Assembly (NCBI RefSeq): GCF_033473495.1
Contig: NC_088941.1
Span: 868,001 to 932,000, forward strand
Reading direction: 5' to 3'
DNA length: 64,000 nt
From: Cercospora beticola
Taxonomy: Eukaryota; Ascomycota; Dothideomycetes; Mycosphaerellales; Mycosphaerellaceae
Under the pieces are notes generated by a model, which was given only the letters and a program-made list of their open reading frames with translations, ran no database searches and was not told where the DNA came from. The first letter of the stretch is position 1, and every line of letters starts with the position of its first letter. Made by a program: the position numbers and the translations under genes. Of the stretch, positions 1 to 12,702 are shown piece after piece.

Positions 1-3000
1 AGCATAGCACATAGCCGTAAATGATCGGATGTCGACAAGGTCTCTGGGAGAAAGATGCCGTGAATGCCACCTGATGTACCTATGGGTCCGATCAAAGCTT
101 AAGGTGTTGACAGAGCGACATTGTAAAGCATAAGACATAGCGAAATTCGATCGAGATTCGCTATACTCTCTAGGAGAGAGACGCTGCGCATGCCATCTAA
201 TGTAAACATTTGCCCGATCAAGGCCGAATCTTTTAATGGAGCGACGATTCAAACTATAAGACATAGCGAAAATCGATCGAATTTAGCGATGCTCTCCAGG
301 ATAATCCGCTATTGCATGCCATCTGGTGCAGACATCTGTCCGATCAAGGCTTAAGCTGCCGATGCAGCGAAGGCTCAATCTATGCAACATAGTCAAAAAC
401 CAGTCGAGTAGTAATATGCTTTCCGAGAAAATCTGCCGTTCAATGGCATCTGATGTACACATCTGCCCGATCCAGGATGAAGTCGGCAATGGAGTAACGG
501 CTTAATCTCTGCAACATGGCGAAGATCGGTACAAATCTGCCCATCGTTCTAGGAGAATTTGCTGCTGAATGGCATTCAAAGTGCAATAGCACCGGGTTTC
601 TCACTGCAATTATTGCTCGAGAAAGGCCGCAGATTATAGGACATAGCCATTTCGCGGAAGAAAGGTTGCTTGTTTCCAGATACAGCTATCGGTCAACGCT
701 GTTCAATCTAAAGAAGCCTCGCAGTTTGGATTGAATGTGTGTTTCGAGAGAAAGTTTTGGCCATAGGACAAAGCCAGATTGTGAACAGGCAGTGGAAGTC
801 TCTGTAAGGATCTGCTGTTGCCAGCCATCCAATGTCTTTATCTGCAGCGAATCGAGCCAGCACTATTGCCGAAGAATCGTTTCTACCCATGGACATGGTC
901 GTTTCGCGCAAGGAATCGTGTTTTGTCTCCAGATGCATGGAGCAGTCAACGCTATTCGATCCGAAGAAGCATCGCGTTGGGGACTCAACATGTTTTTCGA
1001 GAGACAATCTTGACCGTGGGACACAGTCGTTTCTCGCTCAGGCAGTGGATGTCTCTAGAGACGCTTAGTAGTGACAGCCATTGAATCTGCTTGTCTGCAG
1101 CGGTCCTGACCAGAGCTTTCCTTGAAGAGGGGCTGCAGACCGCGGGACATAGTGGTTCTAAGACTTGTGCAATGGATGTTTCTAAGAAAGTCGAGCTGTC
1201 AATGGAATTCAGTGGACAGATGCGAGGTGGTAGCAACTGAACATATGTCTGGAGCAACGCTTTCGACCTTCGAACATAGCCATTCCATGCATAATGCAGC
1301 GGAAATCTCTGAGAAAATCTATCATTGAATGCCGCTCAATTGGTATCTCCGTGGCAATATGGAGTACGAATCTTCCCAGAGGAAGGCTGAGATGGTGGGA
1401 CATGGCGGTTTCAAGGACATTGCAGTGGATGTCTCTGAGAGAATATGTCGTTGAATGCTCCAAGATGTGCAGATTCGTGGCAAAAGCAAGCAGAAATATT
1501 TCTGGAGAAAGGGTCAGGCCGTAGGATATAACCATTTCGCTAGCCATTAACTGGGATGGCTCTGGCTCCAGCAAGACGGTCACTGCACTTCAACGTGCCA
1601 ATCAGCTGCGATGTGACCCAAAGCTGTTGCTGGAGAGCGGTCCAGATGGTGTGACATAGCCATTTCGCGGATAGTGCAGCGGGAAGTTTCTGAATGTAGC
1701 TTTTGGTCTGTGTAACTAAGCCTGCAGCTCCGCTGCGATCCAGAGTAAGAATTTTCATGGAGAACGGGTCAGATCGTTGGACATGGCCGTTTCGCGGATC
1801 GCTCAGTCAAGTGGTTCCAGACACAGCGTGCCAGTCAATGCAGCTCAATCTTCAGATCCGCTGCGATTCGAGCCAAACGTGTTGGTGGAGAGCATTCGAG
1901 ATTTTGGGACATAGCTATTTCGCAGCTGATTCAGTAGGATGTTCTCCAGCAGAGATTGGTCATCGATGCAACTCAATCTGCAGATGTTTTGCGATCTGAG
2001 CCAAAAGTTTCCGTTGAGACACTGTTAGAAGACTTGAAGTAGCGGTTTTGTAGAGAGCGCAGTGCGATGACTCCAGCTATAGAGGGACGGGCAGCGCCAT
2101 GCAATCTGCAGCTTCGAGGCGATCTGGACCAATAATCAACTTGAGAAACGGGTCAAATAGACGAATATGGCGATTTCGTGAACAGCACAGTACAGTGCCT
2201 CTAGCTTTAGCGGGACAGTCAACGCCATTGAGTCTGCAGCTCCGCTGCGATCTGAATTACCCATTTCCTGGGAGGAATAAGTCGTAGCAGAATTTGCAGC
2301 TATCCCTCAGTACAAAGCAGGCAGGTCAACGCTATTCAGTCTGCAGCTTCGCTGCAGTTCGACCCAAATACGTCCCTGGAGACACGTTCTGGATGATTTG
2401 ACATGCCGATATTTTGGAATGTCTCTAGATTCAGCTATGCCATCAATGCCCCCTGATCTGCAGTCGCGCTTTGAGTCGGTTGTAGCATTTCCATGGAGAA
2501 AAAAACCAAACCACGATTTGGAGCTGCATCTCCGTGTAAAGTTGACAATGAACGCCATTGCAAACGCAGAAACGCTGGAAGTCGGACCAAAATTGCTCGT
2601 GGAGAAATATTTGAGATGTCAGAATGGACTTCGTCTGTAAGACACGTAAGTGGTCGAAGCCATTCCATCTGCAGATCTGGCGCGAAGCAGACTATATTTG
2701 CTCTTGAAGGAGCATATCGATTCGTTGTTGGAGCTGATTCTCCATACAACTTCGACAGTCGATGCCATTCCGTCCGCAGATCCGCCAGACTTGGAGCCAG
2801 ATGTGTCCTCGAAGAATGGTTTCGGACTACGAGAAGGAGCCGTGTCTCTAGATTCAATCGGTGTTCAACGCAATTCATTCCGCAGATCCGTGACAAGGTG
2901 AGCTGAGTAGTTTGGTGGAGGGGTAATCCGAACCTTGTGACATAGCGATTTTGTTAGCTTGAATAGTTGAGTCTCTAGATCAGCTTGGTAGTCAATGCTG

Positions 3001-5460
3001 TTTCGTTTGCGTATCTCTTGCAAGCTGAAATGGAAGTATTCGTGAAGACGCGGGGCTGACATGTGTGACATAGCTATTCCGTGGCCTGAGTGGTCGCATC
3101 TCCGGCACAGCGAGTAAGCCAGTGCCCTCAATACTGCAAATCCGTAGCAGGGTGAGCGTGGGCGATTTTTGGAAAGGTCCTTCGGACCTCGTGCCATGGC
3201 AAATTTTGTAGATTCAGTAGTTGAGCTTCACGGGTGAACAAGAGATCAATGCCGTTCATGCTGCAGATTCTTCGCCAGCTGGACTGAACGCACTCATGGA
3301 GACATGGTTTCAAACCTGTGACATGGCCATTTCCGCGGCTTGCGTAGTCGCAACTCCAGTACAGCGAGAGGGTCAGTGCCATCGAATCTGCAGGCCCTTC
3401 GCAAGCTGAATTGGACGGATCCGTGGAGACATGATCGGGACTTTGTGACATAGCGAGTTTTGCAGTCTAGGACCTGGCTTCCAAAGACAGCTGGTAGCTC
3501 AATGCTGTCCTGTCTGCAAAGGATGCGTATGTTGAATAGAGGCGATTCCCGGAGATTCCATTCGGACTTCGTGAAATAGCGATTTTGGCAGTTTGCGAAG
3601 TCGAACCTCAAGAAGGATTCGAAAGTCAGTGCTACCCAATCTGCACGATTGCGACGCTAGATACGAGACAGATCCATAGAAACAGAAGCAAATCACGAAA
3701 CGTATAGCCATGTCTCTGGAATGGTCAATAGGTCAATGCAATCAGATGCGCAGATCTAAAGCGAATGGCCCTGATCATGTTCGTGGAGACGTGTTCCCCA
3801 TCTTCCGGACATAGTGGTTTCGCGCTGAGCTCGTTGTTTCTCTGAGTAATCGTGTGTTCAACGCCGCTCAATCTGCAGCTTGGCCGCATTCCGAAGAAAA
3901 GAGATTCTAGAGAACGTGACAGGACTGTGACACCCGAATTCGTAGCTCAAGAACGGTCTGGCATTCAGCGGTATTCAATGTACGAAATTGGAGCGATTCG
4001 ACCCAAAAGTGTTCGTGGAGGAGCTCTTGAGTCTACCTGACATAGCGATTCTTGCGGCGAGTATAGTTCCAGGATAGCTCGGCGGTCAACGAAATCCAGT
4101 CCATAGACGGGTGACAGACCGAATCAGAGGTGTCCTCGGAGAGAAGCGAGAGATGAGACCAGAATGTGTTCCGCGAGAGACTGCAGGGATATTTCATACC
4201 ATACGACATAGCGCTACTCGCTGTATATGTAAGGAAGTTCCTAGAAAAGCCGAAAGGTCAAGGCGAACTTGTTTCCAGATTGGTGAGACATATGGCCAGG
4301 ATAGTCGTCAGAGAGAGGTCGTTAGCAGTAAAAACCGTGTCGATTCTCGCGGACAGTATAGGATGTTTCCTAGAATAGTTCGATAATCAAGGCCATCGAC
4401 CTGACGAATTGATAAGATGTCTGGTGGATACTGAGATCAAAGAGACCGTCCGAGGAAAAGAACATACTGCTTTCTGAGGGAAGCGCGGATCCTCGTCTCG
4501 AATATTTTGGCGATCGCAGCCATCCATATTGCGGATTGGCGAGGACTCTGACCAATGCTTTATCAGAGAGAGGTCATTTGGAAAAAAAGACCTGTATCTT
4601 CTTATTTGTTGCGCAATGAAGGCTCTCACATTACTGAGTGGTCAATGCAATCCAGTTTCCAGAATGGGAGAAGATGGATTGACATATCTGGAGAGAGACT
4701 GTTCGGAAGTTGAGTGTCCCGAGGACAGCGACGCGCTCATAGCAATCGAAGCTCCAGATTGGCGACAGCTCTGATAGAGATACGCAGAGAGGGCCAGTGC
4801 GGTAGTCAGGTACCTCTAAGACGGCACAGCGGCCAATGCAAGCTGATTGCCAGATCGACGAGAAATCTGATTAGTGTTCTGAGAGAGGAGCTGTTCGAAA
4901 GCAAAAACATAACGGGTCTCGCGATGGCGTAGTCGAAAGATTCGAGAACAGTGGAGAGCTCAATGCGACTTGATCGCTTGATTGATGAGACAGATGATCA
5001 GTATTTCGTGAGAGACATTGGTAAGAGGAGGGGACGTAGTGAGTCTCGCGGTAGAGTAGCCGACCATCTCCGGAACGGCGAAGCGCTTCACGCAGTCTGA
5101 TGTACACATTGGCGAGAAAATTTCGAAAGAGCTGCGAGAGAGACTGCGCAGAGGAAATAACCTCGAGCATTCGCGATCGCGTTGTCGAGTGTCTCCAGAA
5201 CAGCGAAGCGGTTGACGCAGTCTCGTGTGCAGATGGACAGGAAACCTGATTTCCAGCTTCAGAGAGATGGTCCGGCTTGTAAGAAGGATATAGCGATTTT
5301 GGCAACACCGTATTGGAATGTCTCTAGGACCGCTCGGGGATCAATGCATTCGAATCTGCAGATGGGCCAGAAATCTGATGTTCATTCTCAAAGAGTAGCC
5401 ATTTCCGAAAGAAAGAAGGTAGACATTCGAGAGCGTCTGGCAACAACTCTCCCCAGATGA
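1..5460. repeat. Degenerate tandem satellite, period about 127 bp
   Basis: Recurring landmarks return every 124-129 bp. A GACATAGCGATTTCG-like motif begins near 127, 260, 640, 765, 890, 1019, 1143, 1272, 1399, 1523, 1652, 1779, 1908, 2160, 2398, 2937, 3066, 3195, 3320, 3446, 3570, 3807 and 4038. A second landmark, TCAATGCCATTCAATCTGCAG-like and often containing the palindrome ATCTGCAGAT, lies about 60-70 bp later in each unit, and a third resembles GATGTCTCTAG. From 4080 to 5460 units are more diverged but the second landmark still recurs at about 126-130 bp. About 43 units fit, and the array is cut by the left window edge. Units differ too much to be a recent minisatellite. No continuous reading frame runs through it, so small ORFs here are ignored. 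Confidence 0.85.
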
Positions 5461-6908
5461 GAGCTTGTTGCGTGCCACTGACCTGACAGAAGTCTCCAGT
5501 TCCAGGTCTTCATTTACCTTGAAGCGTGTTGCTCATGTTTGTGTTTTTCGAGGTGCATCCAGAGACGCAGTTCCTGTAGCGAAAGTTCGGCTTCGGCATG
5601 CTCGGTCCGCAGTACGGAGAGCATGTTCGCTCCTGCCATTGCGGCGAAAACAAAATAGTGTCCAATAGGATATACATAGCAACGCGAGCTGGGACTGGAG
5701 ATGTGCCAACCAAATCAAATATAACAACACGTGGGAGTCCAGCATCAACATCAGTCGGGCTTCTTCAAACAGCAAGCCGATGCTTACACCAGAGGGGTAA
5801 AGTCCATGGGTTGAGATGGTGAGGGGCCAACGACCAGATCTTGGGAGTCGGGACAACCTACCGGGGCTTGCTCCAGACAAAACACGCTCGGGCTAGGGTG
5901 GGCTGTTGGGCTGCTGGGATGGAATGGACTTTGGGTCGCCAGCGGAAGCTAAACATCCGTTCTCCAACTGCCTGACCGAACAGATGCGAGGCAACTGCGA
6001 GTGTTGCAGCTTGAAGATCATGCGCAGCCATCTGCAAGAGGATACGTGCTGGAGCGGAGGCGAGACCGCGGGGAGACTCCGACAAGATGGTGTCTGAATC
6101 TCGCTTGAGACGTCGACTTTGATGGGGCGTCATCATAGTAGAACATTCTGAAACATTCTATCTCTGCGCGTCTTGAATAAGGCTCTAGAGAGGGAAGCAT
6201 CTGGGGCCAGTGGTGGTGGCCATGAGTCGCATCGCGGGTTGCTGCAGCGCGGGATGCGATGAGGGGTCACCGGCCTCCAGCATGACGAGAGACGAGTCGC
6301 TGGCGGATAGCAGTGAACGATGGGCGGGAACAGGTAAATGGAGGTGAAATGAAGAGGTGAAGGGGGTCTTGGAGACGGCGATGACAATATGAGACAAGCT
6401 TTTCTCCTTAGACAGCACTGGGGCTGTATCGGCGTTGATGCACAGGGTGATGGACGGGCAGGTTTGTGAAACAGCACAGCGCCATCCATGCTCCCACAGA
6501 CAAAGCACGCGACGTCTCGAGATCTGTTCGCCCGTCGCACACCTCCACCACCGCCGCCGCTCGTTACATTGTTCACGCTCGCCGCCCAAAAATCGCGCCG
6601 CCGTCTGTCATTGTCGCCGACGATCCTCATTGTCGCTCACGCCCGCTTGCCGCCCAGCCTCAAAGTCCGTCAGCGGCTTCAGAGTTCAGGGTGCCGCTCA
6701 CCCTTGACCTCACTGCTACCCGAAGACCAACCACCACCGCACTGCGCGACTGTCAGCGTGTCGGCCACCGCGCACCGACAGCACACCCGGGTCCGACGAC
6801 TCTACCACGTCCGCGCGGTCACGCGCCCGCTCCTTGCGCTCCGCCCACCTGCTGGGCAGCCAACCACCCTCGGCGCATTGTTGGCCACCGCTGCCAAACG
6901 CTCCCGCG
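5461..6908. other. Intergenic region and kinase 5' leader
   Basis: No convincing gene. The satellite landmarks stop near 5460. From about 6400 to 6908 the sequence is C-rich with CCACC/CCGCC runs, typical of a fungal promoter and 5' leader, and it leads directly to the kinase start codon at 6909. ORFs of 90-206 codons here overlap one another on both strands and lack recognisable domains. Confidence 0.5.
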
Positions 6909-9634
6909 ATGGCCGGCAATCAGCCCAATACGTGAGTACCCGCCTGCGGACATGGCGACACTGTCCCGCGTGCGTGTAGTCGGCGATGAGGGTTCCTGGA
7001 AGCATACATGTGGACATGCAACCTCGATCTCCAACCGCGACGCCAGGACAATGCACCACGCCGCGATGCAACGAGGACACTGCTGACTTGCCGCAACAGA
7101 CTCTACAGGCCGGACCAGTTCATGAATCCAGGACCTGCCCCGCCACCGCCCACCGATCGTCGTCCCAAGGTCACACTCACACCAAACGTCTACAACACGC
7201 CAGGCAACCCGAACCTCAAATATGTCGGTAACGACTCCGACAGCTCCCTCAATGCTTCGCAGTCGTCGCTCGGCCGCACCGCAACGAGCAATGGCGAAAT
7301 GACGGTGATCAAGGATGGCTGGGCGAAGGTCAAGGAGGAGGGCGGAGGCTTTATGAAAGCGTTCTGGAACGAGCGCTTCCTCGTTCTGCGGGAGAAGCAG
7401 CTCGATTTCCTGAAATCAAGCTCTACCAACAAGACCACAAGCGTCATCTATCTCAAGGACGTGTCGCATGTGACGCGTTCCGACAACTACCCCTACAGCT
7501 TGGAGATCACTCGCGACGGGAACAAAATATGGATTCTCAAATTTGACACAGACACCGAGGTCTACAACTGGATGGACAATATCTACGATCGCTGTCCCCA
7601 AATGGGTGGTGTTTCGCACCCCACGGGCTTTTCCCATCGAGTCCACGTCGGCTTCGATCCAGTGACTGGAGGCTTCGTCGGATTGCCAGTCGAATGGGAG
7701 AGATTGCTCAAAGGCAGTGCTTTGACCAAAGATGATATGGCCAAGAACCCGCAGGCTGTCATGGAAGTCCTGCAATTCTACACCGACAAGCTCCAAGTCC
7801 GAGCAGACGACCCGAAGTCCTACCCATCACTCACACCTACGCCAAGTGCCGAAAACAACGCGAACAAACAGCTTGGCTATTCTGCGGGCAATGGCGTGAC
7901 GCCACCTAGGCCGCAACCCCCAGGAGCGAGTCGGCAGGACAGCAACTATAGCGCCACTAGCCAGTCGAGGGCACCCGGCAGTGGTTATGGATCTGGGGCC
8001 TCCAGAGATCAATCGACCGATCGCCGAAACGAAGACGAACGCAGACGGCGACAGGAGGAGCAACGTGAGCGTCAACGAAGACTTGACGAAGAGCAGGAGC
8101 GCAGGCGGCGAGAACAAGAAGATCGCGAGTACAACGAGTCTCTGCCAAAGCACAAGCTGCCCCTTGCGAAGCAAGAGGTTGGTGGGGGAGGTTACAGTGA
8201 CTCTTCATCGCGCGATGCGAGCCCAGGTAATGGACAAAGCAGGTATAACGCATCTAGACCAGCGCCTCCTGCGCCATCACAAAGCAAAAGCGGCAGCACG
8301 CTACCGATACGGAACTTGCAGGCACAGAGAGCGGCGCCGTCGCCTCCACAGAATGGTGGGTCAACCCCTGCAAAGAAACCTGGTGCACCTGCTCAATCAC
8401 CTTATGCAGTCAAACAACCTTCACCAGCAAATGGCGGGCAGTCCAGGAAAGATGAAGCACCGCTCACGCGGAAACCGTCTGAGACTGGCCACCAGAAGCA
8501 ACCATCGGCTTCCGGCCAAGTGAAACCCCTCAATGTCGCGACCAAGCAGCCTACCGGCAAACCAGATGCCGTGAAGCAGGCTGAGGCCGCGCTCACCAAG
8601 AAGGACCCAGAACCGAAGAAGGAAGTTCGAATGAGTGCCATGTCCGATGCCCAGGTTATGGACCGTCTGCGATCAGTGGTCACCTTGAGTAACCCTCTTG
8701 AGAGCTATAACAAGCAGAAGAAGATTGGTCAAGGTGCTTCTGGCTCCGTGTATGTGGCAAGGGTGCGCGAGAACGCTCCTAGCTCGACTGCTCAGAACTT
8801 GATCAAGCAGTACGGCCCCAAGGCTCAAGTGGCTATCAAGCAGATGGATCTCCGATCGCAACCAAGGAAGGAGCTGATTGTGAATGAGATCATCGTCATG
8901 AAGGAGAGCCGTCACGACAACATTGTCAATTTCCTTGATGCCTTCTTGCAAGAGGAGACTTTTGAGCTCTGGGTCGTCATGGAGTTCATGGAAGGTGGTG
9001 CTTTGACTGACGTGATAGACAACAATGCCTCTATCACTGAAGATCAAATTGCGACGATATGTCTGGAGGTGCGTAACACAAATAAAAGTTGTATTGTGAA
9101 GATTGTGCTAACCATTCGCAGACTTGCAAGGGCTTGATTCACTTGCATGCCCAGAATATCATCCACAGAGATATCAAGTCCGACAACGTTCTCCTGTCCT
9201 CCCGCGGCGCAGTCAAGATTACTGATTTTGGTTTCTGCGCTAAGCTAACAGAACAACGATCGAAGCGTGCTACGATGGTCGGCACTCCGTACTGGATGGC
9301 TCCGGAAGTCGTCAAGCAAAAGGAGTATGGGTCCAAGGTCGACATCTGGTCTTTGGGTATCATGGCCATCGAGATGATTGAGTCCGAGCCACCGTATCTG
9401 AACGAAGAGCCGCTCAAGGCTCTGTATCTCATTGCAACAAACGGAACGCCGAGACTGAAGAAGCCAGAGAAGCTGAGCAAGGAGCTCAAGGCTTTCCTGA
9501 GTGTCTGTCTGTGCGTGGACGTTAAGTCCAGAGCAACAGCTGAAGAGCTTGGCCGACATGAGTTCTTGCAGCACGGGTGCTCTCTGGCCAGTTTGAGCGA
9601 GCTTTTGCGCTTCAGGAAGGGAGGCGGACACTAA
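6909..9634 (+). CDS. CLA4: p21-activated Ser/Thr kinase, Cla4 type (PH-CRIB-kinase)
   Basis: Exons 6909-6931, 7100-9068 and 9122-9634 give 834 residues. Order: PH domain at about 78-173, CRIB/PBD motif at about 179-196 ([16 protein letters not shown]), a Pro/Ser-rich linker with an Arg/Glu-rich coiled-coil-like stretch, then the kinase domain at about 545-805 with GQGASGSV loop, Lys588, HRD at 679-681, DFG and [11 protein letters not shown] plus CRIB separates Cla4/Chm1 from Ste20, which lacks the PH domain. Cla4 kinases bind Cdc42/Rac-GTP at the cortex and control septins, polarity and hyphal growth. The start is fixed by the tiny first exon (MAGNQPNT) joined through a 168-nt intron with a CTGAC branch site; the second intron is 53 nt with CTAAC. 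No missing catalytic residue. Confidence 0.93.
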
Positions 9635-10288
9635 AATCGGTGGAACGAGAATGGAACAAATTTATACCCACATGGCTCCATGCCTAAGGCGAGTCGATTG
9701 CCAGACGCGAAGCGAAGCGCGACGGGCGTCAGCGCGCGCGTGTTGAGGCTAGCCCTCAATTGGCAAGGATCACAGGCCGAGTCGCGCAGAGGGCAAAGAC
9801 GAGAGAAAGGATCTTTTTCGGAGGAGGAAACGCATTTTCGCTTAAGGCAAAAGAACCAAGATACCACTTTTGACGGCTGGAATATGGGAATGGAATGGAA
9901 CAGTGAGGGTAGTACTCGCTATCACGGGGTATGAAAAACATGAAGGTAATTGACTAACGCCCGAAACATCAACAAATTACTGCAAGACAGTCACGTATGT
10001 AGCGACGCGGTGCGATCGAAATCAGTCCACATAGACGAGAATGAAAGTTACGGCGGTTAGTAAAAGCGAGATTGTCTTATGAGAGAAGTGCAAGAGCGAA
10101 TCGAGAGGTGCACACTTGCCGTTGCACGTGTGGTGAAGTGAAGGAGAGAGCGGAGTGGAGTCGGCAGGAACGTTCACCATGCTACTGACTTCATCGCCGA
10201 CCGCAACAACACATTGTGCATCACGACACCAGTTCGCGTCGCGCTCGACGCTCTCAAGCCATCGCTCGATCACAACACGACGGCCGCG
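9635..10288. other. Intergenic, no gene seen
   Basis: Holds the kinase 3' region and the upstream region of the next plus-strand gene. I see no domain-bearing ORF, tRNA-like box or repeat. Confidence 0.5.
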
Positions 10289-11780
10289 ATGGCGCCCGAC
10301 ATCACCGACCCCAGATATCATCCCGTCCGAGCCGTCGAGGAAGCGACGACTCCTGAATTTGGACTCCACAACTTCGTGCAAAACACTTGCGCGTTACTTC
10401 TGGGCTACTTCTACCTCCAGGCGGTGCGCAACATTACGAACAAGATCGCTGATCATATCCTTTTGACGAGCTTTCCGAACTTATCGAGTCACTGGAGTAT
10501 CGTCCCAGATGGCCAGAGCAGTTCGCGCCTGCAAGATACTCAGAATTACTATCCGAGGTTGGCGTTCTTGATGACTGGGCTGTTGCGTTGGCCCGGATGG
10601 TATCTGTTTGGTTTGCCGTTGTTCGAATGTGTAAGTACAAGAAGAGGAAGAGGCTGGTCGGGAGGTGATGATGATTTCTCGGAACGGACGACGACGACTG
10701 CGAGAGAGATTTTAGGAACACAATCCGCTGACTTGTACGTCTCCGTTTCAGGTCCGCAACGTGATCACCTTGTACACCATTTGTCAACTCCTCATCGTCG
10801 GCTTCCTGCTCATCATACACGGCTTGACATGGATTGGCCTTGATCTGGCCGCCTTAACAGAATGGAAACCCTCCGCTCCCAACGACAACAACTCCAGAAA
10901 GGACAGAAAAGTCGTTCACTTCGACTCTCCAGCGATTCGCAAATACAAGGAGACCGAGATGTCACGGAAACACCCCAGTTCCGTCAGCATGGGCAGATTC
11001 CTCCAGTCCCTTCCACCAAACCCACTCGCCAGAGCGAATTTCTACTCACCTCGAAAGCGAAAACAGGTGGACCCCGAGATGGAGAAGCAACAGCAGCTTA
11101 GCTGGGGCAGCCTTTTCCAGTCCGTGCCACAAAGTGCTCTCGCAAAAGCCAACATCTTCTCACCTCGCAAGTCAAATCAGGAAGAACCCAAGAACCACGA
11201 GTCCAAGCTGCAGCAACCGCAACGAAGCTTCCAGCAACAGCCCTCGTTCGATCTGTTCATAACCCGCGAGCTGAATTCCAGATCCCAACAGACCGAAACG
11301 GCAGTCTACCACTCCATTCTTATGCACGAGAACTTGCGAAAGATGAGTTTTGAGGAACTGAGAATCGAGCATTACATTAATTCCAAGAGATTCCTGGTCC
11401 AAGCTCCTCCTACTCCTCTTCTCGTGGACGCTGGCACGATGGAACCACCACTGCCGATCATTGACCCTCAGACTGAAGAAAGCGAAGAAGAAGATCCGAC
11501 CCAGCTCACTCTCGCGAACACGCCAACGCCAATCACCGAATTTCAGGCAGAAGGAGAAGACAATTCGATTTCTGACCTGCTCAAATCCAGTATGAGACAG
11601 ATCGCTCTACCATCGTGGTTATCAAGTCGGATGTCGCGCGACTCAAAGACGACGGGTACTTCCACTTCGCCTGCTGTCTCCAGTTGGGAGAGCCCATCAA
11701 CGACACTCGTTCCATCGAGCACGCCGCCAGGACTTCCGCCAATGAGTGCACAGCAGTTTTGGGGACGAAGCTTTACTTGA
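10289..11780 (+). CDS. Fungal membrane protein of unknown function
   Basis: Exons 10289-10630 and 10752-11780 encode 456 residues; the 121-nt intron has GTAAGT, a GCTGAC branch site and TTTCAG, and both sides are phase 0. The N-terminal third has two or three hydrophobic segments (around the YYPRLAFLMTGLLRWPGWYLFGL and TLYTICQLLIVGFLLIIHGL stretches, separated by the intron), so it is probably anchored in an internal membrane. The remainder is hydrophilic and Ser/Pro/Gln-rich and carries a duplicated motif, FLQSLPPNPLARANFYSPRK and LFQSVPQSALAKANIFSPRK, about 45 residues apart. Acidic stretches follow. I do not recognise the family. Start chosen at MAPDITDP; the frame stays open further upstream, without an in-frame ATG that I trust. 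Confidence 0.75.
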
Positions 11781-12024
11781 TCGGAAGTGGCATATGGAAG
11801 AACGTTGAAGGCGAGGGGCCCTTGATTCGTTGATGGACATGGCAAAGGGGCGAGAATAGCATGGTGGCGAGAAATGTATGACAAAAGAGACATGGACAAG
11901 TTGTCCTTCGTAGCGAATTCGTACAATGAGACCGTAATTGTGTGTGTTTCTGATATCTATCCAGTTCTATTCCTGTATCAGTTGCATGTTCGATGTGATG
12001 AATTTCTTCTGCTACGATTTCACC

Positions 12025-12702
12025 CTAGGAGGTAGGTCCTTTGACTTGTTCCACTTTTTCTGTCGTCTCTCTACTCTCACTCAATAACTCATCGCAAAGC
12101 GCAATCGCTGGCCCCAGAATGGAATCGCGGCGATTCGCACCTTGGTCAATGACACTTGAGTTCCGCAACGGAGACTTGCAAGGCAAAGCTGGGGGTGTCG
12201 CCGCAGAACTTGGGATAGGCGAACATCGGCTCGAAAACTCAGTCAGAGAAGGGACTGATTCACTGCTTCTTTCAGCCATCGAGCTGCATCGGCTGGAATA
12301 GAGGGGCAGAGGAGCAACTGCCTGCGGGGAAGAATTTGTGGCTGGGTATGACACGCGCTCTTCCGGTGCTGAATTGGTGCGGTTGGATCGTGGCCTGGAG
12401 GAACGTTGGCGTGACCGGTGGAGATCTGGCGGGGAGCATGTTCCCGCTTCAACCGAAGTGCTTGTTCTGACAAGTCGTTGATGAAGGTGGTGCAAGTCCA
12501 TTAGCACCCGCAGTGTTTCATCAATCAGAGCTTCGACTGTCTCCGGATCTTTTGCTGGAGTTTCATCTTTCGTCTTCGCAGGAAGCGATTCTCTCTTCAA
12601 GCATCTGCCGTACTTTGAAACCTCAGGCGTCGTTGCATTGGAGTGACTGTACAGTCGTTGGCGTAGAGATCGCCTTTCTGAATGCGTACGAGTATTGTCC
12701 AT
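12025..12702 (-). CDS. Ser/Arg-rich hypothetical protein
   Basis: A 225-codon frame starting at MDNTRTHS and ending in KGPTS. It has no membrane segment or recognised domain. It is rich in Ser, Arg, Pro and Thr; a short helical stretch, EALIDETLRVLMDLHHLHQ, is the most conserved-looking part. The frame continues upstream to at least 12849 without an ATG, so a spliced first exon is possible. Codon use looks coding rather than random, but support is only length and composition. It lies convergent to the membrane protein ending at 11780. Confidence 0.5.
   Translation of the reverse strand: MDNTRTHSERRSLRQRLYSHSNATTPEVSKYGRCLKRESLPAKTKDETPAKDPETVEALIDETLRVLMDLHHLHQRLVRTSTSVEAGTCSPPDLHRSRQRSSRPRSNRTNSAPEERVSYPATNSSPQAVAPLPLYSSRCSSMAERSSESVPSLTEFSSRCSPIPSSAATPPALPCKSPLRNSSVIDQGANRRDSILGPAIALCDELLSESRETTEKVEQVKGPTS

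Noticed and set aside
1..5460. CRISPR-like array or repeat-protein gene
   Set aside because: There is no alternation of identical repeats with unique spacers, the host is a fungus, and no continuous reading frame crosses the units.
6133..6630. 165-codon minus-strand ORF
   Set aside because: Low-complexity Pro/Ser/Cys/Arg composition, mirrored by equally long ORFs on the other strand, in the kinase promoter; no domain.
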